NCBI RefSeq assembly: GCF_002250565.1
Contig: NZ_NMVJ01000006.1
Coordinates: 1-64,000 of the forward strand
From: Parenemella sanctibonifatiensis
GTDB lineage: Bacteria; Actinomycetota; Actinomycetes; Propionibacteriales; Propionibacteriaceae
Length of the DNA: 64,000 nucleotides
Direction: 5' to 3'
The first letter of the stretch is position 1. Each line of letters opens with the position of its first letter. The notes under the pieces were generated by a model, which did no database searches, had not been told where the DNA came from, and was given only the letters and a program-made list of their open reading frames with translations. Of this stretch, positions 27,076 through 35,284 are shown one piece after another. Both the position numbers and the translations under genes were made by a program.

Positions 27076-28122
27076 ATGCGTAACCAGACCCTTGCGAAGG
27101 TGGTCACCACCGCGGCCGCCCTCGTCCTCGCCCTGACTGCCTGCAGTCAGCAGGCCGGCCCTGCCGACAGCGGCAAGCTGGCAGCGTTTGCCTCGACCAA
27201 TGTCTGGGCGTCGATCATCCAGGCTGTCGGCGGCGATCACGTCGGGGTCTCCGCGGCAGTGACCAGCCCGGAACAGGACCCCCACGAATACGAGGCGACT
27301 GTGCGCGACAAGGCCTCGTTCAACAGCGCCGACCTGGTCGTCATCAACGGTGCCGGCTATGACAGCTGGGCCGAGACGGTGCTCGCATCGGTCGACAACA
27401 CCCCGACCGTGATCAACGCGATGGAACTTGCCCAAGGTCCCGGCGGTCCCGCTGCACCTGGCGCCGAGGAGGACGGTCACGCCGAGGAAGACGGTCACTC
27501 CGAGGATGGACATGATCACTCCGAGGACGGCCACGAGGACGGCCATGACCACGGCGACGACGAAGGTCACGAGGGCCACAGCCACGAACATTCCGGTCCC
27601 AACGAACACGTCTTCTATTCCATGCCGGTTGCCCTCGCGGTGGCGGAACAGGTCCACGCCGACCTGGTGCAGCGGGACCCCGAGCATGCGGCCGACTACG
27701 ACGCGAATTTCCAGGCCTTCAGCGACGGCATCCGTGGCCTGCAGGACCGCGCCGCCCAGGTCCGCACCAACACTCACCTGCACCTGATCTCCACCGAACC
27801 GGTGCTGGAATACCTGCTGGCTGACCTGGGTGCGCACGACGTGACCCCGCCGGAATTCGTCCGGCAGTCCGAGAGCGGCGGCGGCGCCTCGGTGGCGGTC
27901 GTCGACGAAGTGCTCACCATGATCAGCAGCGGTGACATCGACATCGTCGTCCTCAACGGGCAGACTCAGGACGCCACCTCGGACCGGTTGCAGAGTGCAG
28001 CGGAGACGGCTGGCGTACCGATCCTGGGGGCGTACGAAACCTTCCCCGAGGGGGTGGATGATTACCTCACCTGGATCGACCAGGCCATCGTGGAGTTCGA
28101 GAAAGTAGCGGCAACGGCGTGA
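27076..28122 (+). CDS. znuA: Zinc ABC transporter substrate-binding lipoprotein
   Basis: A 348-aa cluster A-I metal-binding protein that captures zinc outside the membrane. It has a lipoprotein signal with lipobox LTAC (Cys23). The metal-site histidines lie in DPHEYEATV, near HVFYSMP and in LHLISTEPV, with a late Asp. Residues about 131-175 form a His/Asp/Glu-rich loop (repeats of EDGH and HDH), the hallmark of zinc rather than manganese binders. The ATG follows AGGAGC. First gene of the Zur-controlled operon; its stop overlaps znuC by four bases. Confidence 0.95.
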   Translation: MRNQTLAKVVTTAAALVLALTACSQQAGPADSGKLAAFASTNVWASIIQAVGGDHVGVSAAVTSPEQDPHEYEATVRDKASFNSADLVVINGAGYDSWAETVLASVDNTPTVINAMELAQGPGGPAAPGAEEDGHAEEDGHSEDGHDHSEDGHEDGHDHGDDEGHEGHSHEHSGPNEHVFYSMPVALAVAEQVHADLVQRDPEHAADYDANFQAFSDGIRGLQDRAAQVRTNTHLHLISTEPVLEYLLADLGAHDVTPPEFVRQSESGGGASVAVVDEVLTMISSGDIDIVVLNGQTQDATSDRLQSAAETAGVPILGAYETFPEGVDDYLTWIDQAIVEFEKVAATA

Positions 28123-28976
28123 CAGAGGAACCAACGGGGACGCCTGCAGTTGAGTTCACCTCAGCGACCATGGGCTTCGGGTCCCGGGTGCTGTGGCGCG
28201 ACCTGGATCTGACTATCGAGCCCGGCGAGTTCGTCGCGGTACTGGGGCCCAACGGTGCCGGCAAGTCCACCATGATCTCGGTCATCCTGGGCCAGCAGCG
28301 ACTTCGCTCCGGCTCGGTCCGGGTGCTCGGGAAGCCGGTCCGCGAGGGGAGCTCGCGGATCGGCTTCATCCCGCAGCAGCGCGGCTTCGAATCCGCCGCC
28401 GGGATGCGCGGCCGAGACTTGGTCGCGCTCGGGCTGGACGGGCACCGGTGGGGGATCTCGCTGCGGCGTCGCAGCTTCACCAACCGCATTGACCGGGCGC
28501 TGCAGCAGGTCGGCGCCATCGAGTACGCCGATGTGCCCCTGTCGCAGCTGTCCGGTGGCGAACAGCAACGGCTCCGGGTCGCTCAGGCGATCGTGTCCGA
28601 CCCCGGCGTCCTGCTGTGTGACGAACCGCTGCTGAGTCTGGACCTGCACCATCAGGACGTGGTGACTGACCTCATCAGTCAGCAGGCAGCGGCGGGCGCG
28701 GCAGTGCTCTTCGTCACTCACGAGATCAACCCGGTGCTGCCGCACGCCGATCGGGTGGTCTATCTGGTCGACGGTGAGGTGCGCATCGGAGCGCCTGACG
28801 AGGTGCTCACCTCGGCGGTGCTGAGCGAGCTCTACGGGGCGCCGATTGACGTGCTGCGCCACCGCGACAAGATCGTGGTGCTGGGCGTGGAGGAAGCGGT
28901 GCAGTGCCACCCGCATGACGCTGGTGAGGAATCGAAACAGCCCTACCAGCCGGCCGGTCAGGAGTCAGGCCAATGA
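28119..28976 (+). CDS. znuC: Zinc ABC transporter ATP-binding protein
   Basis: The 285-aa ATPase powers zinc import. Walker A GPNGAGKST near residue 47, Q-loop IPQQRGFES, signature LSGGEQQRLRVAQAI, Walker B GVLLCDEPLLSLD and switch His VTHEINPV are all present. The C-terminal 30 residues are polar, with several His residues (ECxxHPHD-like). GTG start inside the end of znuA, and the stop overlaps znuB (ATGA), so all three are translationally coupled. Confidence 0.95.
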   Translation: MTEEPTGTPAVEFTSATMGFGSRVLWRDLDLTIEPGEFVAVLGPNGAGKSTMISVILGQQRLRSGSVRVLGKPVREGSSRIGFIPQQRGFESAAGMRGRDLVALGLDGHRWGISLRRRSFTNRIDRALQQVGAIEYADVPLSQLSGGEQQRLRVAQAIVSDPGVLLCDEPLLSLDLHHQDVVTDLISQQAAAGAAVLFVTHEINPVLPHADRVVYLVDGEVRIGAPDEVLTSAVLSELYGAPIDVLRHRDKIVVLGVEEAVQCHPHDAGEESKQPYQPAGQESGQ

Positions 28977-29848
28977 TGGACTTCCTCAACCGGGTGATCA
29001 GCTTCCAGGACATCGGGATGCTGTTGCCGCTGGTGACCCTGTCGATCTTGGCGGGCGTCGTGCTGGGAGTGATCTCGGGTCTCATCGGCCCGATGATCCA
29101 CGCGCGTGACATGAGCTTCGGGGTCCACGGTTGCGCGGAACTGTCCTTCGCCGGTGCGGCGATTGCGCTCTACTTCGGGCAGCCGGTGGTGGTCGGCGGC
29201 ATCCTCGGCTCGGTGGTCGCCGCCGCGATCCTGGCCTTCCTCGGCGCCAAGGCCCAGCAACGCAACTCCGCGATCGCGGTGATGCTGCCCTTCGGGCTGG
29301 GCGTCGGCGTCCTCTTCCTGTCTCTCTACCGGGGCCGTTCCAGCAACAGTTTCGGCCTGCTGACCGGTCAGATCGTCGCCGTCGACGACGCCCAGCTCGC
29401 CAGCCTGGTGATTCTTGCCGCGGTGGTCGCCCTGGTGCTGGTGCCGACCTGGCGGCCGATGTGGTTTGCCTCGGTGGATGCCTCGGTCGCCCGGGCCCGC
29501 GGCGTACCGGTGCGCAGCCTGAATCTGGTGTTCATGCTGTGCCTGGGGCTGGTAGTCGCCATGTGCGTCCAACTGATCGGCTCCCTGCTGGTGATGTCGC
29601 TACTCATCACCCCGACCGCCGCTGCGGTGCGGGTGGTGGTGCGGCCGCTGTACGTGACCCTGCTGTCGATGCTGTTCGCCGTCGCTGCGATGACGATCGG
29701 CATTGTGTTGTCGCTGTCGCCAGGACTGCCGATCAGCCCCTATGTCACCACCGTGTCGTTCGCGATCTACCTGGTCTGCCTGGTGATCGGCGCGGCCCGG
29801 GACCAGCTCGGTTGGGGACGTCAGCAGACCGCCGTGGCCAGGGCCTGA
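28973..29848 (+). CDS. znuB: Zinc ABC transporter permease
   Basis: A 291-aa permease of the ABC-3 family with about eight transmembrane helices. It shows the family loop FGVHGCAELSFAGAA near residue 45 and the ARARGVPVRSLNLVFMLCLG stretch. It forms the membrane channel for zinc with ZnuC on the inside and ZnuA outside. Last gene of the zinc operon. Confidence 0.95.
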   Translation: MMDFLNRVISFQDIGMLLPLVTLSILAGVVLGVISGLIGPMIHARDMSFGVHGCAELSFAGAAIALYFGQPVVVGGILGSVVAAAILAFLGAKAQQRNSAIAVMLPFGLGVGVLFLSLYRGRSSNSFGLLTGQIVAVDDAQLASLVILAAVVALVLVPTWRPMWFASVDASVARARGVPVRSLNLVFMLCLGLVVAMCVQLIGSLLVMSLLITPTAAAVRVVVRPLYVTLLSMLFAVAAMTIGIVLSLSPGLPISPYVTTVSFAIYLVCLVIGAARDQLGWGRQQTAVARA

Positions 29849-29853
29849 TCGGA

Positions 29854-29859
29854 TAGGAT
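29854..29859 (+). promoter_or_regulatory. -10 box, leaderless type, for the DUF3052-like gene
   Basis: TAGGAT ends 6 bases before the ATG at 29866, right behind znuB, so this gene has its own promoter. Confidence 0.55.
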
Positions 29860-29865
29860 CGAGGC

Positions 29866-30234
29866 ATGACCCAGCCTGTTGCGGACCAGATGAACATTCG
29901 TCGCGGTGATCGCCTGTGGATCCACGCGACCGAGGGCGTACGCGCCGACATCGCCGAGGACATCGCCGACGGTGTCGAGCTCGTCGACGGTGCCGAGGGC
30001 GCGACGGTCGTCTGCGTCGCGCTGCGCGCCAAGGCTGACTTCGACCAGCTGTTTGCCAATCACAGCGACAAGCTGCCCCACTTCCGGGCCGTCTGGCTTG
30101 CCTACCCGCGTGGTTCCCGCGCCGGACTGGACGAGGAGACGCTGGGCGACCTGCTGGAGACTCGCGGCTGGAAGCTCGGTGGCCATGTCGCCATCGACGA
30201 CCTCTGGTCGGCCGTGGAAGCACTGCAGGCCTGA
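29866..30234 (+). CDS. DUF3052-like small protein
   Basis: A 122-aa soluble protein. The order of elements (NIRRGDRLWIHATEGVRADI, a DGAEGATVVCVALRAKADF strand-helix, LPHFRAVWLAYPRGS, then DLLETRGWKLGGHVAIDDLW) follows the DUF3052 fold, which looks like a stripped-down Rossmann or methyltransferase-like domain without a cofactor motif. Function unknown. A second DUF3052 protein lies behind aceE. It sits between the zinc operon and the tRNA, with a separate leaderless promoter. Confidence 0.6.
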   Translation: MTQPVADQMNIRRGDRLWIHATEGVRADIAEDIADGVELVDGAEGATVVCVALRAKADFDQLFANHSDKLPHFRAVWLAYPRGSRAGLDEETLGDLLETRGWKLGGHVAIDDLWSAVEALQA

Positions 30235-30299
30235 GGCTGCGGGGCGTACGCCCTCGCCCCCGTGTTCACTCGCCACACGGCGTCGGGCGAAACACTGGG

Positions 30300-30373
30300 T
30301 GGGGCGTGCGGGGCTCGAACCCGCGACCCAAGGATTATGAGTCCTCTGCTCTGACCGGCTGAGCTAACGCCCC
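30300..30373 (-). tRNA. tRNA with CAT anticodon (elongator Met or Ile2)
   Basis: On the minus strand the acceptor GGGGCGT pairs with ACGCCCC. The D-loop, an anticodon stem AGGA/TCCT with loop CTCATAA (anticodon CAT), and a T-arm with GGTTCGAGCC are present. The CCA end is not encoded. CAT tRNAs of this type can be elongator methionine or the isoleucine tRNA whose C34 becomes lysidine; the initiator is unlikely because the acceptor end is fully paired and the anticodon stem lacks three G-C pairs. Identity needs comparison with the other CAT tRNAs of the genome. Confidence 0.9.
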
Positions 30374-30472
30374 CAGCGGCTGCCGGTGGTGTCGCGATGC
30401 ACGTTGGCGGCCGTCGGAAAGCTTAGCCGCCCCGGTAGGCTCGGGCGAGCCCCGAACGGGAGGAGTGGACAG

Positions 30473-30904
30473 GTGGCGGATTCAGCTCAGTCGAGCGCGG
30501 CGCCCAAGGCCGGCGTACGCCGGACGCGGCAGCGTGCTGCGGTCGGCACGGTGATGGCCGATCTGGCCGACTTCAACTCGGCCCAGCAGATCCATGACCG
30601 GTTGCGCCAGGACGGCGTCTCGGTCGGGCTGGCAACCGTCTATCGCACCCTGCAAGCCATGGAGGCGGCAGGGGAGTTGGACATGATCCGCAATGACGAG
30701 GGCGAGGTCCTGTATCGCCAGTGTGAGTCGGTCCGGCACCACCACCATTTGGTGTGCCGTTCCTGCGGCCGCACCGTGGAGGTCGAGGGTGCAGCGGTCG
30801 AGTCCTGGGCCGAATCGGTCGCCCGCGCCAACGGATTCTCCGACGTACGCCACGACCTGGAGATCTTCGGCACCTGCCACGACTGCGCGGCGAAGGCCGA
30901 CTGA
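30473..30904 (+). CDS. zur: Fur-family zinc uptake regulator
   Basis: A 143-aa metal-dependent repressor. It has an N-terminal winged helix (LATVYRTLQAMEAAGELD recognition region), the HHHH stretch at residues 89-92 and the structural zinc pairs C95-C98 (CRSC) and C135-C138 (CHDC). Location just after znuACB and the Zur-like box in that operon's promoter argue for Zur rather than Fur. The GTG start follows GGGAGGAG, and TAGGCT at 30436-30441 is a candidate -10. Confidence 0.9.
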   Translation: MADSAQSSAAPKAGVRRTRQRAAVGTVMADLADFNSAQQIHDRLRQDGVSVGLATVYRTLQAMEAAGELDMIRNDEGEVLYRQCESVRHHHHLVCRSCGRTVEVEGAAVESWAESVARANGFSDVRHDLEIFGTCHDCAAKAD

Positions 30905-30926
30905 CCCCCACGGCTCAAGCCTCAGG

Positions 30927-32177
30927 TCAGCGGGAGTCCTCGTCGCCGACCAGCTTCGACGGCCACAGCGGTGCGCCTGTGGCACGGGTGTGCCACCACC
31001 AGGCAACCCCGGCTCCGGCCAACGTGATCGCTGCCAGCACCGGCTGGATGCCGGCCACCCACAGCTGCCACGGCTGCCACACCTGCAGCTCCTCCGAGAG
31101 CCGCATGTAGGGCGAGAAGCTGGAGTAGAGGACCAGCAACAGTCCCGGCAGCCGCAGCCAGGTGGACAGCTGCTTGTCCTGCAGCAACACGATGCCGAGC
31201 GGCAGCACCCACACCCAGTGGTGGTCCCAGGAGATCGGTGAGGCGATCAGCCCCGCGATCCCGGCCAGAGTGACGCCGAGCGTACGCCGGCCCGAGCGAT
31301 ACCAGATCGCGGCGACCACCAGTCCCGCCAGGGCGATGACGAAGCCGACCAGGACGCCCACGGTGTCGGACTCCGGCCCAAAGGCCCGGGTCCAAGTGCC
31401 GCTCATCGACTGGTTGCGCAGGAACGCGGGATTGAGACTCGAATCGAGCACCATTTCGGTCCAGAAGCGACGCGAATCCTCCGGCAGCACCAACCAGGTC
31501 ACCACGGTGGCGACCAGGAAGCTGCAGAAGGCGATCACGGTCACCTTGATCCGGCCTGCGATCAGGGTCATCACGGCGGCGATCGCCGGCGTGAGCTTGA
31601 TGGCGGCGGCGATGCCCACCAGCCAGCCCGGCAGCGGCAGCCGGCGCGGGAAGATCCGCTGGCCCGGGAAGAGATCGATGACCACCAGCACCATCAGCAG
31701 CGTGTTGATCTGGCCGAAGCTGAGGGTCGAAAAGATCGGATGACACAGGGCCGTCGCCGCCGCGGCGGCCAGCGACAGACGCCACCCCCGCAGACCCATC
31801 CGATAGATCAGCACCGTCACGGCGAACGCGTTGAGACCCAGCCAGACCACCCGTGACTCGATGTCGCCGCCCAGCCCGAAGGGGGTCAGCAGCAGGCCGG
31901 CGAAGGGCGGATAGATGAACGGCAGCCCTTCGACGCTGAAGAGGGACTCGCCGGTGAGCAGCTTGGCTACTGCCTGTCGGTAGACCTCGAAGTCGATCAT
32001 CGGGAGCTCGAACTGCTCCAGACGCCACGGCAACTCGCTGGCCGCCATCCACACCGAGGTGAGCCACGGCAGCAGGGTCGCGAGCAGTACTCCGATCAGG
32101 CGTAACGGCCACGGCCGAGCCTTGGGCTCGGCCGGCGCGCTGTCCTCCAGGTCCGGGGTCGCCCCGGTGTCGTTCAC
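30927..32177 (-). CDS. GT87-type membrane glycosyltransferase (DUF2029)
   Basis: A 416-aa protein with about nine to ten transmembrane helices. Family marks include DFEVYRQAVAKLL with an early acidic residue, LPFIYPPFAGLLLTPFG, AAAIKLTPAIA and SPISWDHHWVWVLP near the end. GT87 members such as PimE use polyprenyl-phosphate mannose to extend cell-envelope glycolipids, with the active site outside the membrane. The GTG start overlaps the stop of the HAD phosphatase gene (GTGA), so the two are co-translated. A paralogue lies at 54866-56164. Confidence 0.85.
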   Translation of the reverse strand: MNDTGATPDLEDSAPAEPKARPWPLRLIGVLLATLLPWLTSVWMAASELPWRLEQFELPMIDFEVYRQAVAKLLTGESLFSVEGLPFIYPPFAGLLLTPFGLGGDIESRVVWLGLNAFAVTVLIYRMGLRGWRLSLAAAAATALCHPIFSTLSFGQINTLLMVLVVIDLFPGQRIFPRRLPLPGWLVGIAAAIKLTPAIAAVMTLIAGRIKVTVIAFCSFLVATVVTWLVLPEDSRRFWTEMVLDSSLNPAFLRNQSMSGTWTRAFGPESDTVGVLVGFVIALAGLVVAAIWYRSGRRTLGVTLAGIAGLIASPISWDHHWVWVLPLGIVLLQDKQLSTWLRLPGLLLVLYSSFSPYMRLSEELQVWQPWQLWVAGIQPVLAAITLAGAGVAWWWHTRATGAPLWPSKLVGDEDSR

Positions 32178-32980
32178 CACCACGAGAGGATGGTACGGCC
32201 CACGCCGGAGTCGGCGTTGGAGCCGACACGCTCGGCTTTCAGCTCGGCCAATGATTCGTGTGACTCCTCCATGACGAAGGCGCGCCCGGACCACGCGAGC
32301 ATCGCGGCGTCATTGGGCATGTCGCCGAAGCTGGCAACGTCCTCGGCAGCAACCTGCCACTCGGCACACAGCTCAGCCAACCGGACTTGTTTGGTGCAGT
32401 CGGGAGGCCCGACTTCCAGCAGGCCGACGGTGCCGGGCGTACCGGAGAAGGTCACCGTGGCGCGGTCGCCGACGATCGCCTGGACCAGGTCGTTGGCATC
32501 CTCCAACATCAGGTCCGGAATCCGGACCACCAACTTGGTGGTGCCGGAGTGCTCGGCCATCGGGCCGGCGAGGTCGTCGCACGCGTGTGCCGTGTCGGTC
32601 ACCTGCGGGGCGGGGTAGCCGGGCTCGTAGGAGAGCAGGTTGGCCAGATCGGCGGCGAAGCTGGCATCGGGGTGGTCCTGCCGGATGGCGGCCATCAGTT
32701 CCAGCGCGACGGCTGAGGGGATCTCAATGCGCTGGGTCTCGGTCATGGTGGTGAGGTCGACCACGGCGGCGCCGTTGGACGCGATCACGGTCGGCACCAC
32801 GTCTGCGAGGTGCTCGATCAGACCGAGGTTGCGCAGCGGCCGACCGGTGGCGAACAGCACCCGGATGCCACGCTCAACGGCCTCGCGTACGGCGCGGTGA
32901 TTGGCCTCGGTGACCTCCTTGTCCGGGGTGAGAAACGTGCCGTCAAGATCGCTGCAGATCACGCGGGGCAGGTCGGTCAT
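32174..32980 (-). CDS. Cof-type HAD phosphatase
   Basis: A 268-aa hydrolase of the Cof (IIB) subfamily. Motif I is CSDLDGTFLTPD, motif II FATGRPLRNLG, and the late motif FGDMPNDAAMLAW carries the metal-binding Asp residues. A Cof cap domain occupies the middle. Members dephosphorylate sugar phosphates, flavin precursors and similar metabolites; specificity cannot be read. The ATG at 32980 is placed behind AGGAA. Coupled to the downstream glycosyltransferase gene. Confidence 0.9.
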   Translation of the reverse strand: MTDLPRVICSDLDGTFLTPDKEVTEANHRAVREAVERGIRVLFATGRPLRNLGLIEHLADVVPTVIASNGAAVVDLTTMTETQRIEIPSAVALELMAAIRQDHPDASFAADLANLLSYEPGYPAPQVTDTAHACDDLAGPMAEHSGTTKLVVRIPDLMLEDANDLVQAIVGDRATVTFSGTPGTVGLLEVGPPDCTKQVRLAELCAEWQVAAEDVASFGDMPNDAAMLAWSGRAFVMEESHESLAELKAERVGSNADSGVGRTILSWW

Positions 32981-33016
32981 CATAGTTCCTGTCTGGGTCA
33001 CAACAACGGGCTCGGG

Positions 33017-33937
33017 TCACAACCGGGGGTTGGGGCCTGTGGGCGGACCGCCGCCACTGGGGCTGCCGGTCTCGGGCGAGGGGCTGCCAGACTCGGGCGA
33101 GGGGCTGCCGGACTCGGGCGACGGGCTTCCCGACTGCGGCGACGAGGGACTGCCTGACTGCGGTGAGGAGGGGCTGCCCGACTCACCCGAAGGCGGCGGC
33201 GAGGTCGGCGAAGAGGTCGAGTCCGACGGTGGCGGGTCCGTCGGCGATGGCGGTGGGATGGTGGGCTGCTGCAACACCATCAGCACAATCATCAGGGCCA
33301 GCGCGGCGATGAAGATCACCACCAGCCAGGACGCCAGCACGCTGATGCCGCCCGCCCGGTCATGGCGGCCGGGCCACGGCAGCGGCCACACCCGCGCTCG
33401 CCCCGGGCCGGCGGAGGCGACCCAGGGCAGTTGGAAGTCGGGACCGGCCGGTGTACCGACTGGTCCCAAGGTCCCCAGATCGACGCGGTGCAGCAACCGA
33501 TCGGCCTCATCGACTGCGGTCTGGCTGCCGTTCCATTCCAGCGCCACCCACGGCGCTTCGGGATCGTCGCCCGGTTCGACCGGGTTGTCCTCCTCGCCAC
33601 GGAACTTGTGAGCGAGCCGCCCTTCGTCCTGGCCGTCGCCGCCCCGGGCGATGACAGTGTCGATGTGGAGCTCGTTGACGGCCCCGGCGAACCGGTCCCG
33701 GGCACTGGCACTGGCGGCGGCGCCCATGCTCAGCAGGATCACCATCGCAGGATGTTCGGACTCGTCCTCGTGTGCCAGGTACGCCACACCGGCCGGGGTG
33801 GCGGTCAACCGGGCGTCGACCCAGAAGTCCCCGACCCGGACCGGATCGTCCTGATCGAGCGGGTAGGGCTGCGCCAACGGAGCACCGTCGGGCGGCGGCA
33901 GCGGCCCCGGCATGTCGGGAGGGAGGTCGTCGGACAT
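33017..33937 (-). CDS. Single-pass membrane protein with C-terminal Ser/Pro repeats
   Basis: A 306-aa protein. Residues 1-30 are Pro-rich; a cytoplasmic domain of about 170 residues follows (VRVGDFWVDARLTATPAGVA then AMVILLSMGAAASASARDRF); one transmembrane helix lies near residues 208-232; and the tail is Pro, then seven copies of SGSPSSPQ or SGSPSPE-like units, presumably extracellular. The first domain resembles N-terminal domains found next to MoxR/vWA operons, but I cannot name it. ATG start behind GGAGGCG. It is divergent from moxR and separated by 105 bases holding an inverted repeat, so co-regulation is likely. Confidence 0.7.
   Translation of the reverse strand: MSDDLPPDMPGPLPPPDGAPLAQPYPLDQDDPVRVGDFWVDARLTATPAGVAYLAHEDESEHPAMVILLSMGAAASASARDRFAGAVNELHIDTVIARGGDGQDEGRLAHKFRGEEDNPVEPGDDPEAPWVALEWNGSQTAVDEADRLLHRVDLGTLGPVGTPAGPDFQLPWVASAGPGRARVWPLPWPGRHDRAGGISVLASWLVVIFIAALALMIVLMVLQQPTIPPPSPTDPPPSDSTSSPTSPPPSGESGSPSSPQSGSPSSPQSGSPSPESGSPSPESGSPSPETGSPSGGGPPTGPNPRL
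33058..33185 (-). repeat. Tandem SGSPSPE/SGSPSSPQ coding repeat
   Basis: About five 21-24-base units (gactcgggcgaggggctgcc and variants on the + strand) encode the Ser/Pro tail of the membrane protein. Units of 21 bases occur at one end and 24 at the other, which suggests growth by slippage. Confidence 0.8.
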
Positions 33938-33947
33938 CGCCTCCATC

Positions 33948-33965
33948 TCACCACATCGGTGGTGA
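33948..33965. promoter_or_regulatory. Inverted repeat in moxR divergent promoter region
   Basis: TCACCAC-ATCG-GTGGTGA is a perfect 7-bp dyad between the Ser/Pro-repeat gene and moxR. It is a candidate operator; a TATCGT box at 34005-34010 is a possible moxR -10. Confidence 0.4.
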
Positions 33966-34042
33966 ACATCGCGTATCACGAGCCTGTTGGATGGGACGAG
34001 CCGCTATCGTGGCGGCAGAGCCCGAAGCCCAGGAGTCATTGA

Positions 34043-35263
34043 GTGAGCAGTTCACAGCAGTCCGGTCCCGCACAGGAACCGCTGGAGCCGAAGGACGCGT
34101 CGCGGATCCTGGGGGAGGCCATCGGCCAGGTCCAGCGCGTCATCGTCGGCCAGGAACACATGGTCGAGCAGCTGATGGTTGGCCTGCTCGCCAAGGGGCA
34201 CATCCTGTTGGAGGGTGTCCCCGGTGTCGCCAAGACGCTGGCCGTCCGGAGCTTCGCCACGGTCGTCGGCGGTGACTTCGCTCGAGTGCAGTTCACCCCG
34301 GACCTGGTGCCCTCCGACATCGTCGGCACGCGCATCTATTCGGCGCACGAGGAGAAGTTCGACATCGAGCTCGGGCCCATCTTCGTCAACTTCGTGCTCG
34401 CGGACGAGATCAACCGTGCGCCCGCCAAGGTGCAGTCGGCGATGCTGGAGGTGATGGCGGAGAAGCAGGTCTCCATCGGCGGCCAGACCTACCCGGCGCC
34501 CAAGCCCTTCATCGTCATCGCCACCCAGAACCCGGTCGAGTCCGAGGGCGTGTATCCGCTGCCGGAGGCGCAGCGGGACCGCTTCCTGCTGAAGGTCGAC
34601 GTGCCCTATCCGCGCGGCGATGAGGAGTTCGAGATCCTGCGCCGGATGAGCGTCACCCCGCCGACTCCGGAGCCGGTGCTCAACCCGCAGCTGGTGCTGC
34701 AGATGCAGGACATGGCCAGTCAGGTGCACGTGCACAACATGGTCGCTGAGTATGTGGTCAACCTCGTGATGGCGACGCGTACGCCGGGGCAGTACAACAT
34801 GCCTGACCTTGACTCGGTGATTCAGATCGGCTGCTCCCCGCGCGCCACACTGGGCCTGCTGGCCGCCGGTCGGGCACTGGCGCTGATCCACGGGCGTACC
34901 TATGTGCTGCCCACCGACATTCAGGCTGTCGCCAAGGACGTCATGGCGCACCGACTGGTGCTCGGCTTCGACGCGGTCGCCGACAACATCGAACCCACCG
35001 ACGTCGTCGAGCGAATCCTGACCATGGTCGAGGCCCCGACGCCCCGGTGGAATTCCGACTCCGGTAGTGGCTCCAGTGATCGCCCCGCGAGCCGACCCGA
35101 CTCGCAGGGCTCGCCGAATCCGGCGCCGCCGCAGGGCATGCAGCCGGGGCAGTACCCGCCGCGGCCGCAGGGTCCCGGTGGGCCGGGCAGCAATGGGCCG
35201 GGTAGCAAAGGGCCAGGCTCGTGGGCCCCGCCGCAGGGACCGCCGCACAATCCGCGGTCCTGA
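34043..35263 (+). CDS. moxR: MoxR-family AAA+ ATPase
   Basis: A 406-aa chaperone-like ATPase that remodels or activates partner proteins, often ones with vWA domains. Walker A is GVPGVAKTLAVRS near residue 62, Walker B is VLADEINRAPAK, sensor 1 is IATQNPVESEGVYPLPEAQRDRF, and the C-terminal lid follows. The last 60 residues are a Pro/Gly/Ser-rich tail (PPQGMQPGQYPPRPQ), longer than usual. GTG start after AGGAG. First gene of the moxR-DUF58-vWA-vWA operon. Confidence 0.95.
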   Translation: MSSSQQSGPAQEPLEPKDASRILGEAIGQVQRVIVGQEHMVEQLMVGLLAKGHILLEGVPGVAKTLAVRSFATVVGGDFARVQFTPDLVPSDIVGTRIYSAHEEKFDIELGPIFVNFVLADEINRAPAKVQSAMLEVMAEKQVSIGGQTYPAPKPFIVIATQNPVESEGVYPLPEAQRDRFLLKVDVPYPRGDEEFEILRRMSVTPPTPEPVLNPQLVLQMQDMASQVHVHNMVAEYVVNLVMATRTPGQYNMPDLDSVIQIGCSPRATLGLLAAGRALALIHGRTYVLPTDIQAVAKDVMAHRLVLGFDAVADNIEPTDVVERILTMVEAPTPRWNSDSGSGSSDRPASRPDSQGSPNPAPPQGMQPGQYPPRPQGPGGPGSNGPGSKGPGSWAPPQGPPHNPRS

Positions 35264-35284
35264 GGCGCTGAAAGGTCGCCGCTT

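Noticed and set aside
30300-30373. Initiator tRNA-Met
   Set aside because: The acceptor end is fully paired and the anticodon stem lacks the three consecutive G-C pairs of initiators.
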